A stretch of DNA of 56,737 bases from Gloeocapsa sp. DLM2.Bin57 (GTDB lineage: Bacteria; Cyanobacteriota; Cyanobacteriia; Cyanobacteriales; Gloeocapsaceae). The notes under the pieces were generated by a model. The model saw nothing but the letters and a program-made list of their open reading frames with translations. It was not told the origin of the DNA and ran no database searches. Below, one piece after another: positions 17,974-27,510 of the stretch (positions within the stretch are counted from its first letter, which is position 1; each line of letters starts with the position of its first letter). The stretch is taken from NCBI GenBank assembly GCA_007693955.1, contig RECR01000078.1:1-56737 (forward strand), read 5' to 3'. The position numbers and the translations under genes were made by a program.

Positions 17974-19524
17974 ATGGCTAGTCAAAATAAAGGTTGTGGC
18001 TGTTTAACCGTAGTAGCAGGTTTGTTAATAGCTGGTGCTGGTGGAGCTTATTTATATCTTAGAGGTAATTTACCTTGGCAACAGTTTAATTTTCATCAAG
18101 CGAGTAGTGTTATTCCTTATAATACTTTGGCGGTTACTCATGTTACGACTAATCAGAAACAATGGTCAAAACTCTCGGATTTGGTTTCACCAGAAGCACA
18201 AAAAGTTATTGGCAGTAGTTTAAGTATAATTGCTCAAAATTTACCTCAAGAGAATCTAAATACAATCGAACAAGATATCTTACCTTGGGTAGAGGGTATT
18301 TCTTTAGCTTGGGTTGATGATAGTCGTTTATTGGTCGTAGCAGGAATTAAAGATAAAATCAAAGCTTTCCAATATCAAAAAAACCTTGGTCAAAAATACA
18401 CTATTGTCACTACTGATTATCGCAACGTTGACATTAATCAAATCGCTACCCAAGGGAACATTTTTTATTATGCTATTTTAAACAATTATCTGGTGATAGC
18501 AGAAGAAAAGGGAACAATTGAATTAGCGATTAATGCGCAATTATCTAATTCTTCTTATCAGGATAGACCGGGAATAAAAGCTTTAAGACAAGAGTTAAAG
18601 CTCAAAAATTTGTTAATAGAATCTTATGTCGATAATCCTAGTGATCTAGAGCCAGAATACCGAGAATATTTAGGACAAATTAGAGGTTTTGCTTCAGGAG
18701 TAGGATTAGTTGCAGATGGTTTACATATGCAAACTATAGTTAAACTAGATCCAAGTTTGGTTACTTCTCAACTATCTTCAGCAGATAGAAAATTTTTAGC
18801 TTCTTTACCTGAAAATACCTGGTTATTGATTAGTGGTCATAACTTAAAGCAAACCTGGAGTGATTTAGTTACCCATTCCGAAAACATACCAGAATTAGAG
18901 GAATTTGTCAGAGAAGTTCGTCAGGGTTTTGCGACAGTTTCTTTAAATGTGGATCAAGATGTCTTTGGTTGGATGAATCAAGAATACGCGATCGCCCTAA
19001 TTAATAGTGATCAAAGTACAGTTAGTTTTGGGATTGGTGGTTTAGTCTTATTTAAAACCAGTGATCCTCAAACTGCTAGCAATACTTTTGCTCAATTATC
19101 CCAACTAGCTAGTGAAAATTTTATCACTGTTCAAGATAGACAAATTAGGAGAGAAACGATTACGGAATGGTATCAAGACTCAGAATTATTGTTATCCCAA
19201 GGTTGGTTAAATAAACAGACATTAGGAGTAACTATTGTCACTCCTTGGGAAGCTTTAACCACAAGTAATCAATCTTTAGTTCAACAGGAAAGTTTTAAAA
19301 AAATTAATCGATATTTACCTCAAAAATATTCCCAATATTTCTATCTAGACATGAATCAATTGTTAGACATATTTAAGAATAATTTTGGTATTTATGCTAT
19401 GATCCTACCTCAAGAAGCTTTAGTAGTTCTCGAATCTATTGATAGCATAGCGGGAGTTAATACTATGAGTCGGGATAATTCTAGCATTACTGATATCATT
19501 ATCTATATGAATCCCCATAATTAG
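17974..19524 (+). CDS. DUF3352 protein
   Basis: A 516-aa protein with a short N-terminal membrane anchor (VVAGLLIAGAGGAYLYL) after a cysteine pair GCGC; the rest is predicted outside the cytoplasm. It matches the cyanobacterial DUF3352 family, recognised from ASSVIPYNTLAVTHVTTN and the VYITPMNPH-like ending IIIYMNPHN. Function unknown. It is monocistronic, lying between the YeeE-like gene and convergent cobO. Confidence 0.75.
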   Translation: MASQNKGCGCLTVVAGLLIAGAGGAYLYLRGNLPWQQFNFHQASSVIPYNTLAVTHVTTNQKQWSKLSDLVSPEAQKVIGSSLSIIAQNLPQENLNTIEQDILPWVEGISLAWVDDSRLLVVAGIKDKIKAFQYQKNLGQKYTIVTTDYRNVDINQIATQGNIFYYAILNNYLVIAEEKGTIELAINAQLSNSSYQDRPGIKALRQELKLKNLLIESYVDNPSDLEPEYREYLGQIRGFASGVGLVADGLHMQTIVKLDPSLVTSQLSSADRKFLASLPENTWLLISGHNLKQTWSDLVTHSENIPELEEFVREVRQGFATVSLNVDQDVFGWMNQEYAIALINSDQSTVSFGIGGLVLFKTSDPQTASNTFAQLSQLASENFITVQDRQIRRETITEWYQDSELLLSQGWLNKQTLGVTIVTPWEALTTSNQSLVQQESFKKINRYLPQKYSQYFYLDMNQLLDIFKNNFGIYAMILPQEALVVLESIDSIAGVNTMSRDNSSITDIIIYMNPHN

Positions 19525-19531
19525 ATTTAAG

Positions 19532-20125
19532 CTAAAATTCAATACCAGGTTGTGCTTTAACTCCTTGTTCATGAAAGGGGTGTTTAATCAACTTCATCTC
19601 CGTAACTAAATCAGCGATCGCGATTAAATCTTGAGGAGCACCTCTACCAGTTAAAATAACGTGGGAGTCTTCAGGTTTATTAGCGAGGGTTGTAATTACC
19701 TCTTCTAGGGGAAGATAACCCAATTTCAGAGCGATATTAATCTCATCGAGAAGGACTAATTTATATTCAGGATTATTCATAAATGCTTGTGCTTTTTGCC
19801 AAGCTTCAGTAGCCTTAAGGATATCTCGATCGCGATCTTGAGTTTCCCAGGTAAACCCTTCTCCCATAGCGTAGAATTCTAATTGTGATTCCCATTGACT
19901 TAAAACGGCTTTTTCAGCCGGTTCCCAAGCTCCTTTGATAAACTGAATAATAGCGACGCGATAACCATGACCTAGGGATCTGACTACCATTCCTAAAGCT
20001 GCGGTAGTTTTTCCTTTCCCGTTACCTGTATGAACGATAATTAGACCTTTTTCTTGATTACGAGTAGCGAGACGTTGTGCTTGTACTTCTTTACGTCTCT
20101 GCATTTTTTGTTGATATTCTGTCAT
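19532..20125 (-). CDS. cobO: Cob(I)yrinic acid a,c-diamide adenosyltransferase
   Basis: A 197-aa CobA/CobO/BtuR-type enzyme that attaches the adenosyl group to the cobalt of corrinoids. The P-loop GNGKGKTTAALGM lies near residue 34, followed by VAIIQFIKG and LLDEINIALKLGYL. Full length. The start codon is 2 bp from the start of the divergent glycosylase pseudogene, so their promoters would have to overlap the opposite coding regions. Confidence 0.93.
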   Translation of the reverse strand: MTEYQQKMQRRKEVQAQRLATRNQEKGLIIVHTGNGKGKTTAALGMVVRSLGHGYRVAIIQFIKGAWEPAEKAVLSQWESQLEFYAMGEGFTWETQDRDRDILKATEAWQKAQAFMNNPEYKLVLLDEINIALKLGYLPLEEVITTLANKPEDSHVILTGRGAPQDLIAIADLVTEMKLIKHPFHEQGVKAQPGIEF

Positions 20126-20127
20126 AA

Positions 20128-20629
20128 ATGATTAGTTCTCCGATTTATTGGCAACAAGCGATCGCCTATTTAGGTTCTCAAGATAGAATTATGGGTAGGC
20201 TAATACAGAGTTATCCTAGTGAAAACTTACAAAACTATCATAATGCTTTTTACACTTTAGCTAGGGCGATCGTTGGTCAACAAATCTCGGTTAAATCTGC
20301 TGACGCGATTTGGTCGGGATTTGCTGCACTTTTACCCTCTATTTCTGCTGATGCTTACTTACAACTAACAGAGTCACAATTACGCGCTTGTGGGTTATCC
20401 CGTCAAAAGATAGCTTATTTGTCTAATATGGCGATTGCTTTAGAAGAGAAGTTGCTAACTCCCTTTAGGGGATATTGGCTTAATTAATGCTATCCAATTA
20501 CACTATAGCGAGCAAGAGAAACTCAGTTTAGAGGAAATTAAACAAATCAGTCAAACTTGGCGACCCTATCGTACTGTAGTAACATAGTATCTTTGGCGTA
20601 GCTTAGATCCTGTAGTTGTGCAATATTAG
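20128..20629 (+). pseudogene. Broken DNA-3-methyladenine glycosylase (AlkA family)
   Basis: Residues 1 to about 112 are intact AlkA-like sequence (LARAIVGQQISVKSADAIW). The frame then shifts near 20470 and stops at 20485-20487. The C-terminal end continues in another frame as GLINAIQLHYSEQEKL and ends in TWRPYRTVVT followed by TAG in place of the expected Trp, then YLWRSLDP. About 45 codons expected between the halves are missing; they would hold the helix-hairpin-helix and the catalytic Asp. A deletion plus an in-frame stop make this a decayed gene. Confidence 0.85.
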
Positions 20630-20686
20630 GTAAAAGGCAGGAGGGGATAGGGGTGTAGGGCGTGGTGAACAGGGGAAAGTCTAACA

Positions 20687-20720
20687 CCGTTCCACCGTTC
20701 CACCGTTCCACCGTTCCACC
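20687..20720. repeat. Short tandem repeat, 8-bp unit
   Basis: Four and a quarter copies of CCGTTCCA, directly beside the stop of prs. Short tandem repeats are common in cyanobacterial genomes and vary between strains. No function is evident. Confidence 0.9.
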
Positions 20721-20723
20721 TAA

Positions 20724-21716
20724 CTAACGAAACATACTACTTACCGAGCTATCTTCATGAATACGCCAGATCGCTTCACCAATGAGATTAGCCACCGAAA
20801 GAAGGGTTAATTGTTTAAACTGTTTAGATTCAGGTACAGGAATAGTATTAGTAACAATTACTTCTTCGAGGACACCACTAGAGAGTCTTTCTACTGCCGG
20901 ATTAGAAAAAACAGCATGAGTAGCACAGGCATAAACCCTTTCAGCGCCTTCTTTTTGTAGTAATCTAGCACCTTCAACGATTGTCCCTGCGGTATCAATC
21001 ATATCATCTACTAGTATAGCTGTTTTACCTTTAACATCACCAATTACATTAAGAACTTCAGCGACGTTATGACTTTGACGACGTTTATCAATAATTGCTA
21101 GGGGAGCGTCATCAAGTTTCTTGGCGAAAGCTCTAGCTCTAGCTACTCCTCCGACGTCAGGAGAAACGACGACTAGATCAGAGAGATTCTTACTAGCTAT
21201 ATAGTCGAGTATAACTGGAGAACCATAGACGTGGTCAAAGGGGATATCAAAATAACCTTGGATTTGAGCCGAGTGTAAATCCATAGCTAAAACACGATGT
21301 GCCCCCGCTTGAGTGATTAAATTAGCCACTAATTTAGCGGTAATTGACTCTCTCCCTGCGGTTTTGCGGTCAGCTCTAGCGTAACAATAATAGGGGATAA
21401 CCGCGGTAATTTGTCTTGCTGATGCTCTTCGACAAGCATCAATCATAATTAACAGTTCCATCAAATTATCATTGACGGGGTAACAACAGGGTTGAATCAG
21501 ATAAACATCACAACCTCTGATTGATTCTTGGATTTGAATATATAGTTCTCCATCAGCAAAACATTTGCGGAGCATTGGTCCGATATCCATACCTAGATAG
21601 CGAGCTACTTCTTGGGCTAAGGTTAAATTAGCCGAGCCAGAAAATAGACGCAAACGATTAGTCTCTGAAGGAATAGGGGACATAAGCTCAAGGGAGAGAG
21701 TAGGGGAATAGGTCAC
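20724..21716 (-). CDS. prs: Ribose-phosphate pyrophosphokinase
   Basis: A 330-aa enzyme making PRPP for nucleotide, His and Trp synthesis. It shows RLFSGSANLTLAQEVA, the substrate motif DLHSAQIQGYFDIPFDH, the flexible-loop VVSPDVGGVARARAFAKKL and the PRPP-binding ILVDDMIDTAGTI. Full length; the first about 20 residues are a nonconserved extension, so a downstream Met (MSPIPSETN) could be the true start. Confidence 0.95.
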   Translation of the reverse strand: MTYSPTLSLELMSPIPSETNRLRLFSGSANLTLAQEVARYLGMDIGPMLRKCFADGELYIQIQESIRGCDVYLIQPCCYPVNDNLMELLIMIDACRRASARQITAVIPYYCYARADRKTAGRESITAKLVANLITQAGAHRVLAMDLHSAQIQGYFDIPFDHVYGSPVILDYIASKNLSDLVVVSPDVGGVARARAFAKKLDDAPLAIIDKRRQSHNVAEVLNVIGDVKGKTAILVDDMIDTAGTIVEGARLLQKEGAERVYACATHAVFSNPAVERLSSGVLEEVIVTNTIPVPESKQFKQLTLLSVANLIGEAIWRIHEDSSVSSMFR

Positions 21717-21854
21717 AGCAAATTTTAAACCTCTTTCTTGACACCTTTTCTATTATTATCTCAGTTTTTACAAATCGGTTGTGAATTTTTTCTTTGTTTA
21801 ATAGTTGTTTCTCGGTAAAATTAACTAAGGATTATTCATAAAAAAACTAAATTA

Positions 21855-22514
21855 ATGACCAAACTACTCATTACAGGAACAGATACTAATGTTGGTAAAA
21901 CTGTTTTAACTATTTCTCTGGTTGCTTCATGGTTGCAAAATTACCCTAAAGCAACTATAGGTTTAATGAAGTTAATGCAAACAGGTTATGGCGATCGCCA
22001 ACTTTATCAAAAGTTATTTAGTGACTATTCCCAAGTAGAGATAGTTACCCCTTTAGAGTTTAGCACTCCTATTGCTCCTCCTCTAGCTGCTGACTTAGAA
22101 GGAAAAGAAATTGATTTAGCCTTAGTTTGGCAAAGTTTATCTAAATTAGTAGAAACTAAAGACTTAGTGGTAGTAGAGGGTATCGGCGGTTTAGGAACAC
22201 CGATTACCCATGAGTTAACCGTTGCTGATTTAGCTAGAGATTGGCGGTTACCTACTATTTTAGTCGTTCCCGTGCAATTAGGAGCGATCGCCCAAACCGT
22301 AGCTAATGTCATGTTTGCTCGTTATAGTAAAATTCAACTTCAAGGTATAGTACTCAGTTGTGTTACTCCCGATGCTGTGACACAAATAGAAAATTTAGCA
22401 CCAATTGCTTTAATAGAATCTTTAACCCAGACTCGGGTTTTAGGAGTCATCCCCTATGTCAATGATTCTGAAGATTTGAAGGTATTAGCACAATTTGCCG
22501 ATACGTTAACATAA
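21855..22514 (+). CDS. bioD: Dethiobiotin synthetase
   Basis: A 219-aa ATP-dependent carboxylase closing the ureido ring in biotin synthesis. The P-loop ITGTDTNVGKT sits at the N-terminus, the conserved Lys follows in MKLMQTGYG, and VVEGIGGLGTPI corresponds to the family's VEGAGG motif. Full length. No other bio gene is adjacent. A DUF4126 gene follows after 41 bp on the same strand. Confidence 0.92.
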   Translation: MTKLLITGTDTNVGKTVLTISLVASWLQNYPKATIGLMKLMQTGYGDRQLYQKLFSDYSQVEIVTPLEFSTPIAPPLAADLEGKEIDLALVWQSLSKLVETKDLVVVEGIGGLGTPITHELTVADLARDWRLPTILVVPVQLGAIAQTVANVMFARYSKIQLQGIVLSCVTPDAVTQIENLAPIALIESLTQTRVLGVIPYVNDSEDLKVLAQFADTLT

Positions 22515-22555
22515 AAGCTGATACAGAAAATTTAAATAAGAAACTTTAATCTGTT

Positions 22556-23131
22556 ATGATAGAAGTATTAGCTTCACTGTCGATATCAGCAGCGGTAGGA
22601 ATGAGAATAGCTCTACCATTGCTGATTGTCGGCTTAATTAGAACCCAAGAACTTTGGTCAGACATTCCTATACTTAATTATTTTCATCCGCAAGTATTGT
22701 TATCCATTCTAGTTGTTTGGTCTTTGTGTGAACTAATTTTATCCAAAAAATTCAGAGGACAACGTTTGTTACAGATAGTCCAATTACTATTTACTCCAAT
22801 CATCGGCGCTTTATTACCTGTGGTGGTGATTAAAAATTATAGTATTGCCACTAGTAAGGAAGTTTTAATAGTATTATCAATCACAGGAGCAGCCTTAGCA
22901 CTAGCGATAAAATTAGTAGAGGTTGGTTGGTTTTTTCGCTTAAGAGGACTACCCATAGCAGTAATTATCTTTGAAGATATTCTCTCGATTTTAATGGTCT
23001 TATTTGCTTTGAGAGCACCAGAACAAGGAGGATTAATCGCTATGTTGCTATTGTGGATAGCCATACGTAGTGCAGGGGAATGGCGGCAGTGGTATATAGA
23101 AAGTCGTCCTGTAGAAGATGAGGCTAATTAA
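22556..23131 (+). CDS. DUF4126 membrane protein
   Basis: A 191-aa protein with about five hydrophobic segments, matching the DUF4126 family of small integral membrane proteins of unknown function. It opens with IEVLASLSISAAVGMRIALP, where the glycine-rich start is conserved. It lies between bioD and ilvD on the same strand with short gaps (41 and 42 bp), so the three are probably cotranscribed. Confidence 0.75.
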   Translation: MIEVLASLSISAAVGMRIALPLLIVGLIRTQELWSDIPILNYFHPQVLLSILVVWSLCELILSKKFRGQRLLQIVQLLFTPIIGALLPVVVIKNYSIATSKEVLIVLSITGAALALAIKLVEVGWFFRLRGLPIAVIIFEDILSILMVLFALRAPEQGGLIAMLLLWIAIRSAGEWRQWYIESRPVEDEAN

Positions 23132-23173
23132 AGATAGGGTATGCTGGTAATAAGGTATTGAACAAAAAAAGCA

Positions 23174-24862
23174 ATGACAGATAACCGCAGAAGTAAAATA
23201 GTTACTCAAGGACAACAGCGATCGCCGAATCGTTCCATGTTGAGAGCAGTGGGATTTGGAGATGAAGACTTTAATAAACCCATAGTGGGATTAGCCAATG
23301 GTTACAGTACCATTACCCCCTGCAACGTAGGCTTAAACGACTTAACCTTAACAGCAGAAGCAGCCCTAAAAAAAGCAGGTGCAATGCCTCAAATCTTTGG
23401 GACAATTACCATTAGTGATGGTATCGCTATGGGTACAGAAGGAATGAAATACTCTCTAGTATCCCGAGACGTGATCGCCGATTCCATCGAAACCGTCTGT
23501 AATGGACAAAGTCTCGATGGCGTACTAGCTATTGGTGGTTGTGATAAAAATATGCCAGGTGCACTAATCGCTATGGCTAGAATGAATATTCCCTCTATCT
23601 TTGTCTATGGTGGCACAATCAAACCAGGACACTATAACGGTAAAGACATTAACATCGTTAGCGCCTTTGAAGCAGTAGGAGAATATAGCGCAGGGAAAAT
23701 CGACGAAGCAGAATTACTAGAAATAGAACGTAACGCTTGTCCGGGGAAAGGTTCTTGTGGAGGTATGTACACAGCTAACACCATGTCCTCAGCTTTTGAA
23801 GCCATGGGAATGAGTTTACCCTACTCCTCTACTATGGCAGCTGAAGACGAGGAAAAAGCCGATAGTACCGCTAAATCAGCCTTTGTGCTAGTAGAAGCGA
23901 TACGTAAACAAATCCTCCCTAGAGACATCCTCACTCGTAAAGCCTTTGAAAACGCTATTTCGGTAATTATGGCGGTTGGGGGTTCGACTAACTCCGTTCT
24001 CCATTTATTGGCGATCGCCAATACCATTGGTGTTAAACTAACTATAGACGATTTTGAAACCATTCGTCGTCGTGTTCCCGTATTTTGTGACCTTAAACCC
24101 TCTGGTCAATACCTAACCGTTAATCTACATCAAGCAGGTGGTATCCCCCAGGTCATGAAAATGCTCCTAGAACAGGACTTACTTCACGGGGACGCTTTAA
24201 CTATCACAGGTCAAACCATCGCTGAAGTCTTAGCCGATGTACCCTCTGAACCTTCTACAGACCAAGAAGTAATTCATCAGTGGTCAAACCCTCTCTATAA
24301 TCAAGGACATTTGGCTATCCTCAAAGGTAACCTCGCTACAGAAGGTGCAGTAGCCAAAATAACGGGTATAAAAAAACGTCAAATCACAGGACCTGCCAGG
24401 GTTTTTGAATCAGAAGAAGATTGTTTAGCGGCTATTTTAGCAGGTAAAATCAAACCAGGAGATATCTTAGTTATCCGTTATGAAGGTCCAAAAGGTGGAC
24501 CTGGAATGCGAGAAATGCTCGCCCCCACCTCTGCAATTATCGGCGCGGGTTTAGGTGATTCCGTTGGCTTAATCACCGATGGTCGCTTCTCTGGTGGTAC
24601 TTATGGTTTTGTAGTAGGTCACGTAGCTCCAGAAGCAGCAGTAGGAGGAGCGATCGCCTTAGTCAAAGAAGGAGATAGCATCACTATCGATGCAGACACA
24701 AATCTATTGCAACTCAATATCAGTGATACTGAATTAGATACCAGAAGAAAAAATTGGCAACCTCCCCAACCTCGTTACCAAAGAGGAGTACTCGCTAAAT
24801 ACGCTAAACTAGTTTCATCTAGTAGTTTAGGTGCTGTTACCGATCTTAATTTATCACCCTAA
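23174..24862 (+). CDS. ilvD: Dihydroxy-acid dehydratase
   Basis: A 562-aa Fe-S dehydratase for the third step of valine and isoleucine synthesis. The cluster cysteines are in [14 protein letters not shown] and [18 protein letters not shown]. The C-terminal swivelling domain contains [12 protein letters not shown] and [21 protein letters not shown]. Full length and close to the family average. Confidence 0.97.
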   Translation: MTDNRRSKIVTQGQQRSPNRSMLRAVGFGDEDFNKPIVGLANGYSTITPCNVGLNDLTLTAEAALKKAGAMPQIFGTITISDGIAMGTEGMKYSLVSRDVIADSIETVCNGQSLDGVLAIGGCDKNMPGALIAMARMNIPSIFVYGGTIKPGHYNGKDINIVSAFEAVGEYSAGKIDEAELLEIERNACPGKGSCGGMYTANTMSSAFEAMGMSLPYSSTMAAEDEEKADSTAKSAFVLVEAIRKQILPRDILTRKAFENAISVIMAVGGSTNSVLHLLAIANTIGVKLTIDDFETIRRRVPVFCDLKPSGQYLTVNLHQAGGIPQVMKMLLEQDLLHGDALTITGQTIAEVLADVPSEPSTDQEVIHQWSNPLYNQGHLAILKGNLATEGAVAKITGIKKRQITGPARVFESEEDCLAAILAGKIKPGDILVIRYEGPKGGPGMREMLAPTSAIIGAGLGDSVGLITDGRFSGGTYGFVVGHVAPEAAVGGAIALVKEGDSITIDADTNLLQLNISDTELDTRRKNWQPPQPRYQRGVLAKYAKLVSSSSLGAVTDLNLSP

Positions 24863-24925
24863 AAAGGTACAATATTAATAGTTGTGCTAAAAAGGTAAAA
24901 AAGTTCTTTTCCCGGTATTAATTAA

Positions 24926-24950
24926 CTAACTCTGTTCAATACAGGGTTAG
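24926..24950 (+). terminator. Hairpin downstream of ilvD
   Basis: CTAACTCTGT and ACAGGGTTAG pair over 10 bp with one G-T wobble and a 5-nt loop, 64 bp past the ilvD stop and 40 bp before the next start. It is not followed by a T run, so it could equally be a leader structure of the FHA/GGDEF/EAL gene. Confidence 0.4.
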
Positions 24951-24990
24951 TCTCAAAACCAAATATGAGTAAAATTTACAGGTCACTCCC

Positions 24991-27486
24991 ATGGCTAATA
25001 ACTCCGATCAAGTTCGCCATATTCTAGTTATAGAAGATCGCAAAGCTCGACGTATCGTTACTCTAGAAGATAGTACTTATTCTATTGGACGTGATACTAA
25101 AAATGATATTGTCCTCTATGACAATCAAGTCTCTCGCTATCATGCTACCCTTTTACGCATAATTGATTATAAGACTAATCAGTTTCTCTATCGCATCATC
25201 GATGGAGATTTACAAGGTAAAAGAAGTACAAATGGTATAATAGTCAACAGAAAACCCTGTTTATCTCATGAATTAAAACACGGAGATATAGTTAGATTCG
25301 CAGGCAGAGCTAAAGCGATTTATCATGTTATCGCAGCTAATACCAGTACAGATTTTAACCTATTAGTCGAAGAAGAAATAAACGAAAAAACCTTTATTGA
25401 AGATAGTAAAAGTAAAACAGAAATTATCGAAGCAGCTAAACAAACTATATCTTTTAATGAACCAGAATTAGAAAAACTAAACCAAGAAGAGTTAGTCAGA
25501 TTAGCATCTTTTCCCGAATTAAGTCCTAATCCAATCATAGAAATAAATTGGGAAGGAAAGATAACTTATATTAATGATGCAGCTAGTTTAAAATTTAAAA
25601 CGATTCACCAAAACGAAACAGAACACCCTATTCTCACAGGTTTAATTAATCAAAAAAATAGCAGACCTGGAGGATTCTTTGTCAGAGAAGTAAAAATAGG
25701 TAACGAAGTTTTTGAACAATACGTTCATTATTTAGCAGATGCACAACTAATCAGAAGCTATATTTTTGATTATACAAAACGCAAACAAAGCGAACTAGCA
25801 CTCAAAGAAACTGAAGAATTCTATCACATAGTGATGGAACAAATTAGAGAAGGTATCTTGATTATAGACTCCTTAACTCAAAAAATAGTCCAAGTCAACG
25901 AAAGCTATAGTAATTTATTAGGCTACAGCCAAAAAGAAATGATTGACTTAAATTTAGCAAATATCGTCGCTTTAGATCAAGATGTAATCGAAAAAGGACT
26001 AGACAATAACGCTCAATTAGTAACCCAATTAATCGGAAAATCTCTACACCGTCATAAAAATGGTTCATTAATCAATGTAAACGTAAAAATCAATAGTCTT
26101 AAATACCAAGAAAAAGCTATTTTATGTTTTGTGATCAATTCCGATAATCTCTCCCATACACCAGAATTGAATAATCAATATAACCCCATATATGATCCCC
26201 TGACGGGATTACCTAGTAGAACGATGTTTCAGGAATATCTATCTACAGCTATAGCTAACGCGAAAAGACATCACGACTTAATCTCAGTGATGTTTGTAGA
26301 AATTGATAATCAAACCGAAATTAATACCCCCCAACAGCAAGAACAACAAGAACAAATTATCAAACAAACGGGTAAACTGATTAGAGGATGTTTACGAGCA
26401 GGAGATACTGTAGCTCGGTGGGATAGTCAAGAGTTTAGTATTCTCTTACCTAGAGTTTTTCAAGTAAAAGATATAGCTAAAATAGCCCAAAGATTGCAGA
26501 AAATTTTACAATTAGCAGCAGAAAAAAACTCTAATTCTGTAGAAGTGAATCTAGGGATAACGATTTATCCAATTGATGCAGAAGAACCCTCAACCTTGCT
26601 CAAAAATGCAGCAGTAGCCCTAGAACAAACTAAAAAACAAAAACCCAATAGTTATAGCTTTTACAGTACAAAAATTAACCAGAAAACTCCTACTTTATTA
26701 AAACTAGAAAAGTTATTACAAGTAGCTCTAGAAAAAGAAGAATTAGAGGTATATTATCAACCTATTATCCAAATTAATGACCAAACCTTAACAGGGTTAG
26801 AAGCAAGTTTGTACTGGCAACATCCTGAATTGGGGTTAATTTCCCCAACAAAATTTATACACCTAGCAGAGCAAACAGATTTCATTATACCTATTAGTGA
26901 ATGGTTGCTAGAAAAGATTTGTCAACAAAATCAAATTTGGCAAGCTCAAGCAATGACAGCTATTCCTATTAGTATTGATTTATTATCTCGACAGTTACAA
27001 GCTCCTAACTTTGTCGATAAAATAGCTAATATTCTCGACAAGAGTAAATTAGATCATTATTTTTTGGAACTAGAAATCAGTAGTCAATGTCTTAGCGAAA
27101 ACGAAGATTTAGCTAAACAAAAAATCCCAGAGTTAGTGCATTTAGGAGTGGGTATATCTCTAGATAATTTTGGCGCAGGAACATCTCAGCTAGACTATTT
27201 ACAAAAATTTAATTTTCGTCGTCTGAAATTAGCTCCCTCCCTAGTAGAAGCAGGGAAAGATCAAGCCAGTGCAAATGCAATTATTGCCGCAGCGATCGCT
27301 CTTGGTAACGGTTTTAAACTCAAAGTAGTAGCACAAAACGTAACCACAGAAGAACAAGTCCAAAAACTAAGACAACTCAATTGTGATGAAATTCAAGGAG
27401 ATTGGTTTAGTCAACCCTTGAATGGAGAAGATATGACAAAATTACTACAAAGTCTCGCCACAGGTAGCACTAGCTTAACGCTATGA
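24991..27486 (+). CDS. FHA-PAS-PAS-GGDEF-EAL protein with degenerate catalytic motifs
   Basis: An 831-aa soluble signalling protein. Residues about 10-115 are an FHA phosphothreonine-binding domain (YSIGRDTKND, VSRYHATLL, STNG). Two PAS-like domains follow, about 165-260 and 270-385. The GGDEF domain starts at DPLTGLPSRTMF near 400, but its signature reads RWDSQEF at 476-482. The EAL domain (about 570-825) keeps EAS and a Lys, but the metal ligands are altered: Asn to Asp in ISIDLLSRQ, DDFG to DNFG, and AEGVE to AQNVT. Neither cyclase nor phosphodiesterase activity is expected; it may bind c-di-GMP or act by protein contact. A kinase-like gene follows after 24 bp. Confidence 0.88.
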   Translation: MANNSDQVRHILVIEDRKARRIVTLEDSTYSIGRDTKNDIVLYDNQVSRYHATLLRIIDYKTNQFLYRIIDGDLQGKRSTNGIIVNRKPCLSHELKHGDIVRFAGRAKAIYHVIAANTSTDFNLLVEEEINEKTFIEDSKSKTEIIEAAKQTISFNEPELEKLNQEELVRLASFPELSPNPIIEINWEGKITYINDAASLKFKTIHQNETEHPILTGLINQKNSRPGGFFVREVKIGNEVFEQYVHYLADAQLIRSYIFDYTKRKQSELALKETEEFYHIVMEQIREGILIIDSLTQKIVQVNESYSNLLGYSQKEMIDLNLANIVALDQDVIEKGLDNNAQLVTQLIGKSLHRHKNGSLINVNVKINSLKYQEKAILCFVINSDNLSHTPELNNQYNPIYDPLTGLPSRTMFQEYLSTAIANAKRHHDLISVMFVEIDNQTEINTPQQQEQQEQIIKQTGKLIRGCLRAGDTVARWDSQEFSILLPRVFQVKDIAKIAQRLQKILQLAAEKNSNSVEVNLGITIYPIDAEEPSTLLKNAAVALEQTKKQKPNSYSFYSTKINQKTPTLLKLEKLLQVALEKEELEVYYQPIIQINDQTLTGLEASLYWQHPELGLISPTKFIHLAEQTDFIIPISEWLLEKICQQNQIWQAQAMTAIPISIDLLSRQLQAPNFVDKIANILDKSKLDHYFLELEISSQCLSENEDLAKQKIPELVHLGVGISLDNFGAGTSQLDYLQKFNFRRLKLAPSLVEAGKDQASANAIIAAAIALGNGFKLKVVAQNVTTEEQVQKLRQLNCDEIQGDWFSQPLNGEDMTKLLQSLATGSTSLTL

Positions 27487-27510
27487 TAATTAAAAGTTGA
27501 GCTAAGTAAA

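Noticed and set aside
20687-20720. Tandem repeat considered as a CRISPR fragment.
   Set aside because: The units are 8 bp with no spacers.
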